A stretch of DNA of 39,833 bases. Origin: Oscillibacter sp. (GTDB lineage Bacteria; Bacillota; Clostridia; Oscillospirales; Oscillospiraceae). Under the pieces are notes generated by a model, which did no database searches, had not been told where the DNA came from, and saw nothing but the letters and a program-made list of their open reading frames with translations. The stretch lies in the NCBI GenBank assembly GCA_022791135.1, contig JAAVYM010000044.1, positions 1 to 39,833 on the forward strand, read 5' to 3'. A program made the translations under genes and the position numbers. This document shows positions 21,512 to 29,213 of the stretch, piece by piece; position 1 is the stretch's first letter; every line of letters begins with the position of its first letter.

Positions 21512-22843
21512 ATGCGCGAAGACGGAAGGAAGAGGCAATTCAGCAGCCGGTGGGGCTTTGTCCTCTCGGCGGTGGGGTCCGCCGTGGGCATGGCCAACGT
21601 GTGGGGCTTCCCGGCCAAGGTGGGCAGCTACGGCGGCGGGGCTTTCCTCATCGCCTACCTGGCGTTCATCCTCCTCTTTGGAATCGTGGGACTGTCCGCC
21701 GAGTACGCCGTGGGGAGGCGGGCCAAAACCGGAACCCTGGGAGCCTATGAAACGGCCTGGGGTACCCGGAAAAAAAGCCTGGGCAAAGCGGGAGGGCTTC
21801 TGGGCTGGCTGCCCCTGGCCGGGTCCATGTGCATTGCCATTGGCTACGCCGTAATCATCGCCTACGTGCTAAAGGCCCTGACAGATTCCTTGGCCGGGAC
21901 GCTGTTGGAGGTGGACTCTGCCGCCTGGTTCGAGGGCTTCTCCCTGGCAGATTACTCTGTGATTCCTTTCCATGCGATCGTGGTGGTGGGGACGCTGCTG
22001 ACGCTGCTGCTGGGGGCCAAGAGCATTGAAAAAAGCAACAAGGTCATGATGCCTCTGTTTTTCCTTATCTTCCTGGTGCTGGCGCTGCGGGTGGCCTTCC
22101 TTCCCGGTGCGGCGGCGGGCTACCGCTATATGTTCTCTCCCCGGTGGGAGGAGCTTCTGGACCCTATGGTCTGGATCTGGGCCATGGGACAGGCCTTTTT
22201 CTCCCTGTCCATCACCGGCAGCGGCATGATCGTCTATGGTGCGTACCTGGACACGGCGGAGGACGTGGTCCAGCTGGCCAAGCGTACGGCCCTGTTCGAT
22301 ACCATCGCCGCGTTGGTGGCCGCGCTGGTGATGATCCCCGCTTGCTTTGCCTACGGGCTGGATGTGGGGGCCGGGCCGTCTTTGCTGTTCGTCACTCTGC
22401 CCCGGATCTTGCAGGACATTCCCATGGGCCGTCTGTTTGCGGTAATTTTGTACGCGGCGATGATCTTTGCCGGAGTCAGCTCCTTGCAAAATATGTTCGA
22501 AGCGGTTGCGGAATCCCTGCTGCACCGCTTCCCCAGGCTGAGCCGGAAGGCCGTGCTGGCGCTGCTGTGCGTGGTATGCCTGGGAATTGGGCTGCATATG
22601 GAGCCAATCTTCAAGTGGGGACCCTGGATGGATGTTGTCTCGATTTATATCATCCCCATCGGCGCAACTTTGGGGGCTGTCTCCTGGTTTTGGATTATGC
22701 GGCGGGAGGATTTGATTGACGAGGTCGGAAAGGGTGCCGGGAAAGCGGCGGGGCCGCTCTGGTACGGCGCGGGGCGGTATCTTTACGTGCCCTGCGCGGT
22801 GATTTTGTGCCTGGTGGCCTTGATTGAAAAAGTGGCGTTTTGA
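21512..22843 (+). CDS. Sodium-dependent NSS (SNF) family symporter A
   Basis: 443 residues with AAGGAGGAA before the ATG. Neurotransmitter:sodium symporters use Na+ to import amino acids or related amines; the fold is LeuT-like with about 11-12 helices. The unwound TM1 region is visible as SAVGSAVGMANVWGFPAKVG followed by GSYGGGAF. The position that is the gating arginine in LeuT-type GNxxRFP is glycine here (ANVWGFP). TM6 includes AFFSLSITGSGMIVYGAY, the substrate/Na+ site. Substrate is not predictable. It is convergent with a second NSS gene that shares only family-level resemblance, with a bidirectional terminator between them. Confidence 0.92.
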   Translation: MREDGRKRQFSSRWGFVLSAVGSAVGMANVWGFPAKVGSYGGGAFLIAYLAFILLFGIVGLSAEYAVGRRAKTGTLGAYETAWGTRKKSLGKAGGLLGWLPLAGSMCIAIGYAVIIAYVLKALTDSLAGTLLEVDSAAWFEGFSLADYSVIPFHAIVVVGTLLTLLLGAKSIEKSNKVMMPLFFLIFLVLALRVAFLPGAAAGYRYMFSPRWEELLDPMVWIWAMGQAFFSLSITGSGMIVYGAYLDTAEDVVQLAKRTALFDTIAALVAALVMIPACFAYGLDVGAGPSLLFVTLPRILQDIPMGRLFAVILYAAMIFAGVSSLQNMFEAVAESLLHRFPRLSRKAVLALLCVVCLGIGLHMEPIFKWGPWMDVVSIYIIPIGATLGAVSWFWIMRREDLIDEVGKGAGKAAGPLWYGAGRYLYVPCAVILCLVALIEKVAF

Positions 22844-22890
22844 GGACAGGGCGTTTGCCTCGGTTTCCATCAATAAACTCCCATCTTGTA

Positions 22891-22926
22891 AAAGACCCGG
22901 GCCGCCGGTAGGCGGCCCGGGTCTTT
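22891..22926. terminator. Bidirectional terminator between the two NSS genes
   Basis: Perfect 16-bp stem AAAGACCCGGGCCGCC / GGCGGCCCGGGTCTTT with a GGTA loop. A-tract on one side and T-rich on the other serve both convergent genes. Confidence 0.85.
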
Positions 22927-22941
22927 CTTGGCGAGACAGGG

Positions 22942-24303
22942 TTACAGCAAGCCCTGGATCAGGATAATCAAAATCAGCACCGGCAGGACAAATTGGAAGT
23001 AACCCTTCAGCCAGCGGGGCATTTTGAGGCCTTCGCCGGCATTGGCTTCCTCCAGGTAGCGCTCATAGCCCCAGCCCTTGTTACTGACGCAGAACAGCAA
23101 ATAAATCAAAGAACCCAGGGGAAGCAGCAGGTTGGAGACCAGAAAGTCCTCGATGTCCAGAATCTGGCCCACGGACCCATTGGGCAGGGTAGCCTCAAAA
23201 TACCACCGGTTGTAGCCCAGGACGCAGGGCATGCTGGCGATGAGAATGAAAGCGCCGTTGATCAGCGTGGCTTTTTTCCGGGTCCAGCCGAAGTTGTCGA
23301 TGGCGTTGGCCTGGAGGTTTTCAAAGACCGCAATGACCGTGGAGAAACTGGCAAAGGTCATGAACAGGAAAAACAGCGATCCCCACAGGCGTCCTCCCAT
23401 CATGTCCTGGAAAACCTTGGGCAGGATGATGAAAATGAGCGCCGGCCCCTGCTTCGGTTCCACGCCAAAGGAGAAGCAGGCTGGAAAGATAATCAGTCCC
23501 GCCATCAGGGCCACAAATGTGTCCAGCAGGCAGATGCGCACCGCCTCGCTGGCGAGGGTGTTATCTCGCTTCATGTAGCTGCCGAAGACCTCCATAGCGG
23601 CAATGCCCAGGCTCAGGGTAAAGAAGGCCTGATTCATGGCGGCGGTGATCACATGCCCCAGACCCGCCTCTCTGGCCCGGCTGGAATCGGGCAGGAGGTA
23701 GAACTTCACGCCCTCCAATCCCCCGGGGAGGGTCAGGCTGTGAATCGCAAGCAAGGCGATCAGGGCCAGAAGACCCAGCATCATCCACTTGGTAATACGC
23801 TCCAAGCCTTTTTGAAGACTGAAACTGCAAATGAGGAAACCCGTAACGACAGTGAGGGCCATCCAAACCGTCATCTCCACCGGGTTGGCCAGCATGGCGG
23901 GGAAGATTCCCTCCACGGCCTCGGTACTGAGTCCCTCGAAAACCCCTCTGGCGAACTTGAAAAAGTAGCCCAGCATCCATCCGGAAACCGTGGTATAATA
24001 CATCATCAAAAGGCAGCAGCCCGCCACGCAGAACCAGCCGTGAATATGCCACTTGCTGCCCGGTTTTTGGAGAGCCTGATAGCCCTGAACCGCGCTCTTG
24101 CGGCTGGCCCGGCCTACCGCCAGCTCCATGGTCAGCACCGGCACGCCCATGAGTCCCAAGAACAGCAGGTAGAACAGCACGAAAATACCGCCGCCGTTTT
24201 CACCGGTGACGTAAGGGAATTTCCACACGTTGCCGATGCCCACGGCGCAGCCCGCGCTTACCAGCAGAAAGCCCAGGCGGGATTGAAAACGCTCCCGTTT
24301 CAT
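22942..24303 (-). CDS. Sodium-dependent NSS (SNF) family symporter B
   Basis: 453 residues from the ATG at 24303, which has AGAGGAACG before it; a longer reading lacks support. Same family as symporter A. TM1 reads VSAGCAVGIGNVWKFPYVTGENGGGIF, close to the family consensus GLGNVWRFPY, with lysine at the gating position. The TM6 region reads ALNQAFFTLSLGIAAMEVFGSY-like (MNQAFFTLSLG). Na+-driven uptake of an amino acid or related compound is expected, substrate unknown. It has a good promoter (24377-24405) and its own terminator, so it is expressed independently of symporter A. Confidence 0.92.
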   Translation of the reverse strand: MKRERFQSRLGFLLVSAGCAVGIGNVWKFPYVTGENGGGIFVLFYLLFLGLMGVPVLTMELAVGRASRKSAVQGYQALQKPGSKWHIHGWFCVAGCCLLMMYYTTVSGWMLGYFFKFARGVFEGLSTEAVEGIFPAMLANPVEMTVWMALTVVTGFLICSFSLQKGLERITKWMMLGLLALIALLAIHSLTLPGGLEGVKFYLLPDSSRAREAGLGHVITAAMNQAFFTLSLGIAAMEVFGSYMKRDNTLASEAVRICLLDTFVALMAGLIIFPACFSFGVEPKQGPALIFIILPKVFQDMMGGRLWGSLFFLFMTFASFSTVIAVFENLQANAIDNFGWTRKKATLINGAFILIASMPCVLGYNRWYFEATLPNGSVGQILDIEDFLVSNLLLPLGSLIYLLFCVSNKGWGYERYLEEANAGEGLKMPRWLKGYFQFVLPVLILIILIQGLL

Positions 24304-24376
24304 AGAATTTCGTTCCTCTCTTGTATGTTTCGTTGCAATCCCCACAGGCGGCTATGCCGCTGGAGGCAATTCTTTT

Positions 24377-24405
24377 ATAATAGCGGCCGCCGGGGAGAAT
24401 GTCAA
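24377..24405 (-). promoter_or_regulatory. Sigma-A promoter for NSS symporter B
   Basis: On the minus strand TTGACA (24400-24405), 17-bp spacer, TATTAT (24377-24382), about 75 bp before the start codon. Confidence 0.8.
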
Positions 24406-24443
24406 TCCCCTTCTGGGGAAAACCGGCCCCGGCGGGGACGGGC

Positions 24444-24472
24444 TTGACAGACGGGTCAGGGCGGCCTATACT
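24444..24472 (+). promoter_or_regulatory. Sigma-A promoter for the lipase-ispE unit
   Basis: TTGACA (24444-24449), 17-bp spacer, TATACT (24467-24472). It is divergent from the symporter B promoter, with 38 bp between the two -35 boxes, and is followed by a leader of about 150 nt. Confidence 0.8.
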
Positions 24473-24514
24473 GAAACAAAGCCCAAGATTACTGAAAGAG
24501 TTCCACAGTCCCTC

Positions 24515-24634
24515 ATGGCGCCGCAGCAGGCGGCGGTCCTGACTGGCTGGAGCTTTGCTGGAAAAGCCGTCGCCTTGGTGGCGGCTTTTCGTTCTGTGCC
24601 TGCCGGGACTGGGCCGGAAAGGGGGAAGCGATGA
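24515..24634 (+). CDS. Possible 39-residue leader ORF overlapping the lipase start
   Basis: ATG 24515 opens a 39-codon frame rich in Ala, Val and Gly (MAPQQAAVLTGWSF, GKAVALVAAF) that runs through the leader hairpin. It ends at TGA 24632-24634, overlapping the lipase ATG as ATGA. The ribosome site (GAAAGAG, about 14 bases away) is poor, so translation is doubtful. If translated it would couple to the lipase gene and could influence the hairpin. It may equally be chance in GC-rich DNA. Confidence 0.3.
   Translation: MAPQQAAVLTGWSFAGKAVALVAAFRSVPAGTGPERGKR
24562..24596 (+). terminator. Leader terminator/attenuator hairpin before the lipase gene
   Basis: AAAAGCCG (24562-24569) pairs with CGGCTTTT (24582-24589), followed by CGTTCT. 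The upstream GGCGGCGG (24529-24536) can pair instead with CCGTCGCC (24567-24574), which would block the hairpin, and GCCGC (24520-24524) can in turn sequester that arm. The layout is that of an attenuator. GC-rich sequence makes chance pairing possible. Confidence 0.4.
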
Positions 24635-25407
24635 CAGACTGCCGGACGCGATACCCCATATTGCTGATCCATGGCCTGAACTGCCGGGACGACTGGATTT
24701 TTTCCTACTGGGGCGGGGTGAGTGAAATCCTGGCAAACCACGGCGCACAGGTGTTCCTCAGCGGCCAGGACGCCTGGGGCAGCGTCCCCGGCAACGCCGA
24801 GGCCCTCCTCCGCCGGTGCGAGGAAATCCTGTTGCAGACGGGAAGTGGAAGGCTGAACCTTGTCGCCCATTCCAAGGGCGGTCTGGAGGCCCGGTTTCTG
24901 ATCTCCAGTCTGGGCTTCGCCGGGAGAGCCGCGTCCCTTACCACCATCTGCACGCCGCACCGGGGGTCCCGGGCGGCGGCGGAGTGGATGGGGCGGGAGC
25001 GTGTGTGCCGGCTTGCGGGGCAGGCGATGGAAAACTTCTGGCGGGCCAGAGGGGACCGGAATCCGGATTTCCGGGCGGCGCTGGCGGCGCTGACCCCGGA
25101 GGCTATGGCCCAATTCAACCGGGAGAATCCCGACAGCCCCCAGGTCTACTACCAGAGCTGGGCTGCCCGGCTGGATGAGGCCGGCTGGGACCTCATGGAC
25201 CGGCTTCAGCTCTGGCTGACCAGGGCCGACGCCCCCACCGACGGACTGGTCTCGCCGGATTCCGCCGCCTGGGGCGTCTTCCGGGGAACGCTGGAGGGCG
25301 TGTCCCATCAAGACAGCGTGGGCGGCCGGCGGCGGGAGCGCGCGGGGTTCGACGCCGGGGAATTTTATATCCGCCTGGCCCGGGAACTGGCGGAAATGGG
25401 TTTTTAA
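24631..25407 (+). CDS. Lipase-like alpha/beta hydrolase
   Basis: 258 residues with AAAGGGGGAAGCG before the ATG. Fold markers are PILLIHGLN (oxyanion-hole region, His14), the nucleophile elbow VAHSKGGLEAR (Ser81 in AHSKG) and TPHRGS, typical of triacylglycerol lipases and related acyl hydrolases. The likely acid is Asp204 in APTDGLVSPDSA and the base His226 in VSHQDSV. No signal peptide is present, so it should act inside the cell, perhaps on lipid esters; the substrate is unknown. A promoter with a structured leader precedes it, and ispE starts 13 bp downstream. Confidence 0.85.
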   Translation: MTDCRTRYPILLIHGLNCRDDWIFSYWGGVSEILANHGAQVFLSGQDAWGSVPGNAEALLRRCEEILLQTGSGRLNLVAHSKGGLEARFLISSLGFAGRAASLTTICTPHRGSRAAAEWMGRERVCRLAGQAMENFWRARGDRNPDFRAALAALTPEAMAQFNRENPDSPQVYYQSWAARLDEAGWDLMDRLQLWLTRADAPTDGLVSPDSAAWGVFRGTLEGVSHQDSVGGRRRERAGFDAGEFYIRLARELAEMGF

Positions 25408-25420
25408 AGGAGAAGCAGGG

Positions 25421-26293
25421 ATGAATGGAATACGCTGGCAGGATGCTCCGGCCAAAGTCAACCTGGCCCTGAATATCCTGGGCCGGAGATCAGACGGTTA
25501 CCACGAGATGCACATGGTGATGCAGGCCGTGGGGCTTTGCGACCGGGTGGGCCTGGCGGAGGCGGAGGCGGGCTTTACGCTGGAGGCCCGGGGGTTCGCG
25601 CTTCCGGCGGGGAAAAAGAGCCTGGAGCAGCGGGCGGCAGAGGCGTTCTTCGCCGCCGTGGGGCGGCCCATGCCGGGCCTCCGCGTGACGCTGGAGAAGC
25701 GGACCCCGGCCTATGCCGGCCTGGGGGGTGGCAGCGCCGACGTGGCAGCGCTGCTGCGGCTGCTGCGGGAGGCCTACGCCCCGGAGTTGCCAGCGGCGGC
25801 CCTGGAGGAAATCGGGGCGGCGGTGGGCAGCGACGTGCCTTTTTGCATCCGGGGCGGGACGGCCCTGGCCCGGGGGCGGGGGGAGATTTTAACGGATTTG
25901 CCGCCCCTGCCGCCCTGCCGGTTCGTCATCTGCAAGCCGGGCTTCGATCTGCCCACGGCGTCCATGTTCGCCCGGCTCCGCCTGGACGGGGCGGCCGTCC
26001 GCCCGGACGTGGAGGCAATGGCGGACGCGCTGCGGCGGGGGGATTTACCAGGCGCTGCGGCGCAGGCCGGGAACGTGTTCGAAACGGCCCTGGCGGCCGG
26101 GGAGCGGCAGGAAATTGATGCCATCAAGGAAGTCCTGCTCCGCCGGGGCGCCATGGCCGCCGTCATGTCCGGGTCCGGACCGGCGGTGTTCGGCCTTTTT
26201 GCCCCTGGGGCGGACGCTGCCGGTGCGGCGGAGGAGCTGCGGTTTTGCTATGCCCAGGTCTTTGAGACAGAGCCGGTGGGACGGCTTTTCTGA
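25421..26293 (+). CDS. ispE: 4-diphosphocytidyl-2-C-methyl-D-erythritol kinase IspE
   Basis: 290 residues with AAAGGAG before the ATG. It phosphorylates CDP-methylerythritol in the MEP pathway of isoprenoid synthesis, using ATP. GHMP-kinase fold: APAKVNLALNILGRRSDGYHEM is the substrate-binding start (Lys12), the ATP loop is AGLGGGSADVAAL (99-111), and SDVPFCIRGGTALARGRGE carries the conserved Asp. The C-terminal MSGSGPAVFGLF is GHMP motif 3. It supplies IPP/DMAPP, the prenyl donor that MiaA (12521-13465) uses. It is probably co-transcribed with the lipase-like gene. Confidence 0.96.
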   Translation: MNGIRWQDAPAKVNLALNILGRRSDGYHEMHMVMQAVGLCDRVGLAEAEAGFTLEARGFALPAGKKSLEQRAAEAFFAAVGRPMPGLRVTLEKRTPAYAGLGGGSADVAALLRLLREAYAPELPAAALEEIGAAVGSDVPFCIRGGTALARGRGEILTDLPPLPPCRFVICKPGFDLPTASMFARLRLDGAAVRPDVEAMADALRRGDLPGAAAQAGNVFETALAAGERQEIDAIKEVLLRRGAMAAVMSGSGPAVFGLFAPGADAAGAAEELRFCYAQVFETEPVGRLF

Positions 26294-26358
26294 CCGGCGG
26301 GGAAAGCTTCCGGAGGCTTTTCCGGATTTATTTAGCTGGAGGCCGCGGGGCGCTTTCT

Positions 26359-27033
26359 TTACAGCAGCACCGGCACCTCTTGGCGGATGCTCAAGCACTC
26401 CGGCGTAACGGCACAATCGTAGGCGCAGACCCGCACGCCGCTGGCCGCCGCTGCCCGGAGGGCCTGGCCGAAGGCGGGATGGGTCTCGTCGTTGGGAGCT
26501 ACGCTCTTCATGCCCTCCATTTGGACCACAAAGAACAAAACGGCCCCCAGGCCGGACTCCGCCGCCCGTTGCAGCTCCCGGAGGTGCTTCACCCCCCGCT
26601 CTGTGGGGGCGTCCGGGAAACGGGCTGCACCGCCGTCCTCCAGTGTCACGCCCTTGACCTCTATGAGGCAGCGTCCCCCAGCGCTCTCCACGCAAAAGTC
26701 CAGGCGGGAGTCTCCGAAGGCGTATTCCCGGCGAAGCGCCGCCCCCTCTGGCAAAAGCCTGGAGATCCACTCGGCAAAGACCTGATTGGGGGCCTGGGCG
26801 TCCATATTGATCAGCAGTTGACCCTTCTCCACCGCAATGAGATCGAAGGCGGTCTTCCGGTTCGGCCGGGCGCTCCGCTCCAGATAAACTTTGGCGCCGG
26901 GGACCAGCAGCTCCCGGCAGCGGCCTGTGTTTTTTACGTGGACGGTCTGGATGCTCTCCGCCGTTTCCACCTGGGCGATGAAGCGGTTGGGGCGGCAGAG
27001 GAAGCGGCCGGGAACCACGGCCTGATAGCGCAT
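26359..27033 (-). CDS. sfsA: SfsA family DNA-binding protein/nuclease
   Basis: 224 residues from the ATG at 27033, which has GGAAAGGAGG before it. SfsA was named for sugar-fermentation stimulation in E. coli. The family has an N-terminal OB-fold-like part and a C-terminal PD-(D/E)XK-like nuclease domain. Visible motifs are RPNRFIAQV, VHVKNTGRCRELL with LVPGAKVYLE, DSRLDFCVE followed by CLIEVKGVTL (the D...ExK core) and PDAPTERGVKHLREL. The biological role is unclear. It is divergent from the decarboxylase operon, with a shared 246-bp regulatory region holding two promoters and a long inverted repeat. Confidence 0.93.
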   Translation of the reverse strand: MRYQAVVPGRFLCRPNRFIAQVETAESIQTVHVKNTGRCRELLVPGAKVYLERSARPNRKTAFDLIAVEKGQLLINMDAQAPNQVFAEWISRLLPEGAALRREYAFGDSRLDFCVESAGGRCLIEVKGVTLEDGGAARFPDAPTERGVKHLRELQRAAESGLGAVLFFVVQMEGMKSVAPNDETHPAFGQALRAAAASGVRVCAYDCAVTPECLSIRQEVPVLL

Positions 27034-27129
27034 AAGCGGCCTCCTTTCCGGCGGGCGCGGGAAACCTTGTCGGTTTCTTAACGGCAAACAGCATACAGAT
27101 CCGCCGGATGTTTTTTCTTGATTTGTGGA

Positions 27130-27158
27130 ATTGTACCATAATTTTCGCCCCCTGTCGA
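27130..27158 (-). promoter_or_regulatory. Extended -10 promoter for sfsA
   Basis: On the minus strand TCGACA (27153-27158), 17-bp spacer, TACAAT (27130-27135) preceded by TGG. The -35 lies inside the left arm of the inverted repeat at 27141-27193. Confidence 0.6.
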
Positions 27159-27193
27159 CCCCCTGCGCCGCACGGGGGACAGTGGGCGAAAAT
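27141..27193. repeat. Long imperfect inverted repeat between sfsA and the decarboxylase operon
   Basis: ATTTTCGCCCCCTGTCGACC and the following CCC pair with GGGGGACAGTGGGCGAAAAT (27174-27193). There is one mismatch and a 2-nt bulge over more than 20 bp. It overlaps the sfsA -35 and lies 27 bp upstream of the decarboxylase -35, a position suited to an operator or a transcription block between divergent genes. Confidence 0.65.
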
Positions 27194-27219
27194 ACTATGA
27201 TAAAATTTTCCCAAAGTCA

Positions 27220-27248
27220 TTGTTTTTTTGCGCAGAAGTTGATACAAT
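27220..27248 (+). promoter_or_regulatory. Promoter of the decarboxylase operon
   Basis: TTGTTT (27220-27225), 17-bp spacer, TACAAT (27243-27248) with TGA in front (extended -10), 31 bp before the first start codon. Confidence 0.75.
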
Positions 27249-27279
27249 AGCTCTGCATCTATTTTTTAGGAGGGAGCAT

Positions 27280-27552
27280 ATGCCAGAATATTCCAACTTA
27301 TTTGTCTGCTTGATGGGCATGGGCACCGTGTTCTTCGGACTCATTTGCCTCATCGTCCTGACGACGCTTATGGGCAAGATCGTGGGCGGCCACGCGGCCC
27401 CCGCCGCCGCTGCCCCGATCCCCGCTGCCGCGGCTTCCGCCGCCCCGGAGGGCAACCGCCAGGAAATCGCCGCCGCCGTTGCCGCCGCCGTTGCGGAGGA
27501 GCTGGGCGCGGACATTACGGGCATCCGTATCGTATCCATGAGAAAGCTTTGA
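27280..27552 (+). CDS. Sodium-pump decarboxylase gamma subunit (OadG family)
   Basis: 90 residues from ATG 27280, which has AGGAGGGAGC before it. One N-terminal membrane helix (LMGMGTVFFGLICLIVLTTLMGKIV) is followed by an Ala/Pro-rich linker and a cytoplasmic helix EIAAAVAAAVAEELG. This is the small subunit that holds the decarboxylase together and, in studied complexes, links the alpha and beta subunits and carries the metal site. First gene of the operon oadG-biotin carrier-oadB-oadA, 25 bp before the biotin carrier gene. Confidence 0.85.
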   Translation: MPEYSNLFVCLMGMGTVFFGLICLIVLTTLMGKIVGGHAAPAAAAPIPAAAASAAPEGNRQEIAAAVAAAVAEELGADITGIRIVSMRKL

Positions 27553-27577
27553 GAATCAATTTAAAGGAGAGAGTGTT

Positions 27578-27913
27578 ATGAAAAAGTACAGAGTCACCGT
27601 CAATGGTACGGCCTACGAGATCGAGCTGGAAGAGCTGACCGGGGCTGCCCCGGCTCCCGCTGCCGCCCCGGCCGCCGCCGCTGCCCCGGCTCCCGCCGGC
27701 GGCGAACAGGTCACCAGTCCCATGCCCGGCACCATCCTGGATGTGAAGGTTTCCCAGGGCGCGTCCGTCAAGAAGGGCGATGTGCTGATGATCCTGGAGG
27801 CCATGAAGATGGAAAACGAGATCATGTGTCCCTGCGACGGTAAGGTCGCCTCCGTCAACACCGCCAAGGGCGCGACGGTGGAGTCCGGCACGCTGCTGTG
27901 CGTCATCCAGTAA
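27578..27913 (+). CDS. Biotin carboxyl carrier protein of the sodium-pumping decarboxylase
   Basis: 111 residues with AAAGGAGAG before the ATG. A short N-terminal beta part (MKKYRVTVNGTAYEIELEE) is joined by a 20-residue Ala-Pro linker to a biotinyl domain with the attachment motif EAMKME (biotin on Lys77). It carries the carboxyl group from the alpha subunit to the membrane beta subunit. In many complexes this domain is fused to the C-terminus of alpha; here it is a separate gene, as in several clostridial and Acidaminococcus-type systems. The linker DNA contains a 17-bp direct repeat (27644-27660 and 27680-27696), a place where length may vary by slippage. Confidence 0.92.
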   Translation: MKKYRVTVNGTAYEIELEELTGAAPAPAAAPAAAAAPAPAGGEQVTSPMPGTILDVKVSQGASVKKGDVLMILEAMKMENEIMCPCDGKVASVNTAKGATVESGTLLCVIQ

Positions 27914-27935
27914 GGCGCTGGGTGGAGGGTTTCAA

Positions 27936-29198
27936 ATGGAAGCTATTCTGGATTTTGTAAACAGCACGGGATTCGCGCTGTTTGCTCAGGGGGACAACTG
28001 GAAGTGCCTTTTGATGATCGTCATCGCCTGCGGCCTTCTCTACCTGGGCATTGTGAAAAAGTTTGAGCCGCTGCTGCTGGTGCCCATTGCCTTCGGCATG
28101 CTCATCACCAACCTTCCCGGCGCCAATATGTTCCATGAGATTTTCTTTGCCGGGGGGCACATACACTGGGACCTTATCGGCGGGACTCCCGTCACGGCGG
28201 AGTTCCTGGCGGAACTGAAGGTGGCAGAAGTCTCTGATGCAGTGCTGGCCACCGCCACGGTGGGCCAGGCCATCACACCGGGCCTGGTGGATATTCTGTA
28301 TCTGGGCGTAAAGCTTGGCATTTATCCCTGCCTGATCTTCATGGGCGTGGGCGCCATGACCGACTTCGGACCTCTGATCGCCAACCCCAAGAGCCTGCTC
28401 CTGGGCGCGGCCGCCCAGCTGGGTATCTTCGTCACATTCGTGGGTTGCCGCCTCTCCGGCCTCTTTAGCCCCGCCCAGGCCGGCTCCATCGGCATCATCG
28501 GCGGCGCGGACGGCCCCACCGCCATTTTCGTCTCCACCCTGCTGGCCCCGGAGCTGCTGGGTCCCATTGCCGTGGCGGCGTACAGCTATATGGCCCTGGT
28601 GCCCGTTATCCAGCCTCCCATCATGCGCCTTCTGACCACTGAGGAGGAGCGGAAAATCGTCATGAAGCCCCTGCGGGAGGTTTCCAAACGGGAGAAGATC
28701 ATCTTCCCCATCATGGTTGCCATCTTCGTGGCACTGCTGGTGCCCTCTGCCGCTCCCCTGATTGCCTGCTTGATGCTGGGCAACCTGTTTAAGGAGAGCG
28801 GTGTGGTGGACCGCCTGAGCAAGACCGTCCAGAATGAACTGATTAACATCGTCACCATCTTCCTGGGCGTGTCCGTTGGCTGCACCGCCACCGGGCGGAC
28901 CTTCCTCAGCCTCCAGACCATCGCCATCATGGTCATGGGCGTGCTGGCCTTCGGCTTCGGCACCGCTGGCGGTGTGATTCTGGCCAAGATTATGAACCTG
29001 TTCCTCAAGGAGAAGATCAATCCCCTTATCGGCTCCGCTGGCGTGTCCGCCGTGCCCATGGCCGCCCGGGTCTCCCAGGTCGAGGGCCAGAAGGCCAACC
29101 CCGGCAACTTCCTGCTGATGCACGCTATGGGTCCCAACGTGGCCGGCGTCATCGGCTCCGCCATTGCTGCGGGCGTAATGATCTCCTTGTTCGGTTAA
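27936..29198 (+). CDS. oadB: Sodium-translocating decarboxylase beta subunit (OadB family)
   Basis: 420 residues. The integral membrane subunit decarboxylates carboxybiotin and moves Na+ outward. About ten membrane helices and re-entrant segments are predicted. Family-typical conserved parts are FGMLITNLPGAN, FMGVGAMTDFGPLIANPKS with the essential Asp of the re-entrant region, GIIGGADGPTAIF (second re-entrant, GGADGPT) and KINPLIGSAGVSAVPMAARV with conserved Asn and Ser. It lies 22 bp after the biotin carrier gene and 15 bp before the alpha gene. The ribosome site GGGTGGAGGG is close to the ATG. The substrate acid is set by the alpha subunit. Confidence 0.93.
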   Translation: MEAILDFVNSTGFALFAQGDNWKCLLMIVIACGLLYLGIVKKFEPLLLVPIAFGMLITNLPGANMFHEIFFAGGHIHWDLIGGTPVTAEFLAELKVAEVSDAVLATATVGQAITPGLVDILYLGVKLGIYPCLIFMGVGAMTDFGPLIANPKSLLLGAAAQLGIFVTFVGCRLSGLFSPAQAGSIGIIGGADGPTAIFVSTLLAPELLGPIAVAAYSYMALVPVIQPPIMRLLTTEEERKIVMKPLREVSKREKIIFPIMVAIFVALLVPSAAPLIACLMLGNLFKESGVVDRLSKTVQNELINIVTIFLGVSVGCTATGRTFLSLQTIAIMVMGVLAFGFGTAGGVILAKIMNLFLKEKINPLIGSAGVSAVPMAARVSQVEGQKANPGNFLLMHAMGPNVAGVIGSAIAAGVMISLFG

Positions 29199-29213
29199 TC
29201 GGAGGTAGAATAA

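Noticed and set aside
22993-24447. 484-codon open frame on the plus strand antisense to NSS symporter B
   Set aside because: The NSS frame on the minus strand has all family motifs, a promoter and a ribosome site; this frame has none.
27644-27696. Short GC repeats as a CRISPR or tandem-repeat array
   Set aside because: They are codon repeats of the Ala-Pro linker in the biotin carrier protein; no spacers are present.
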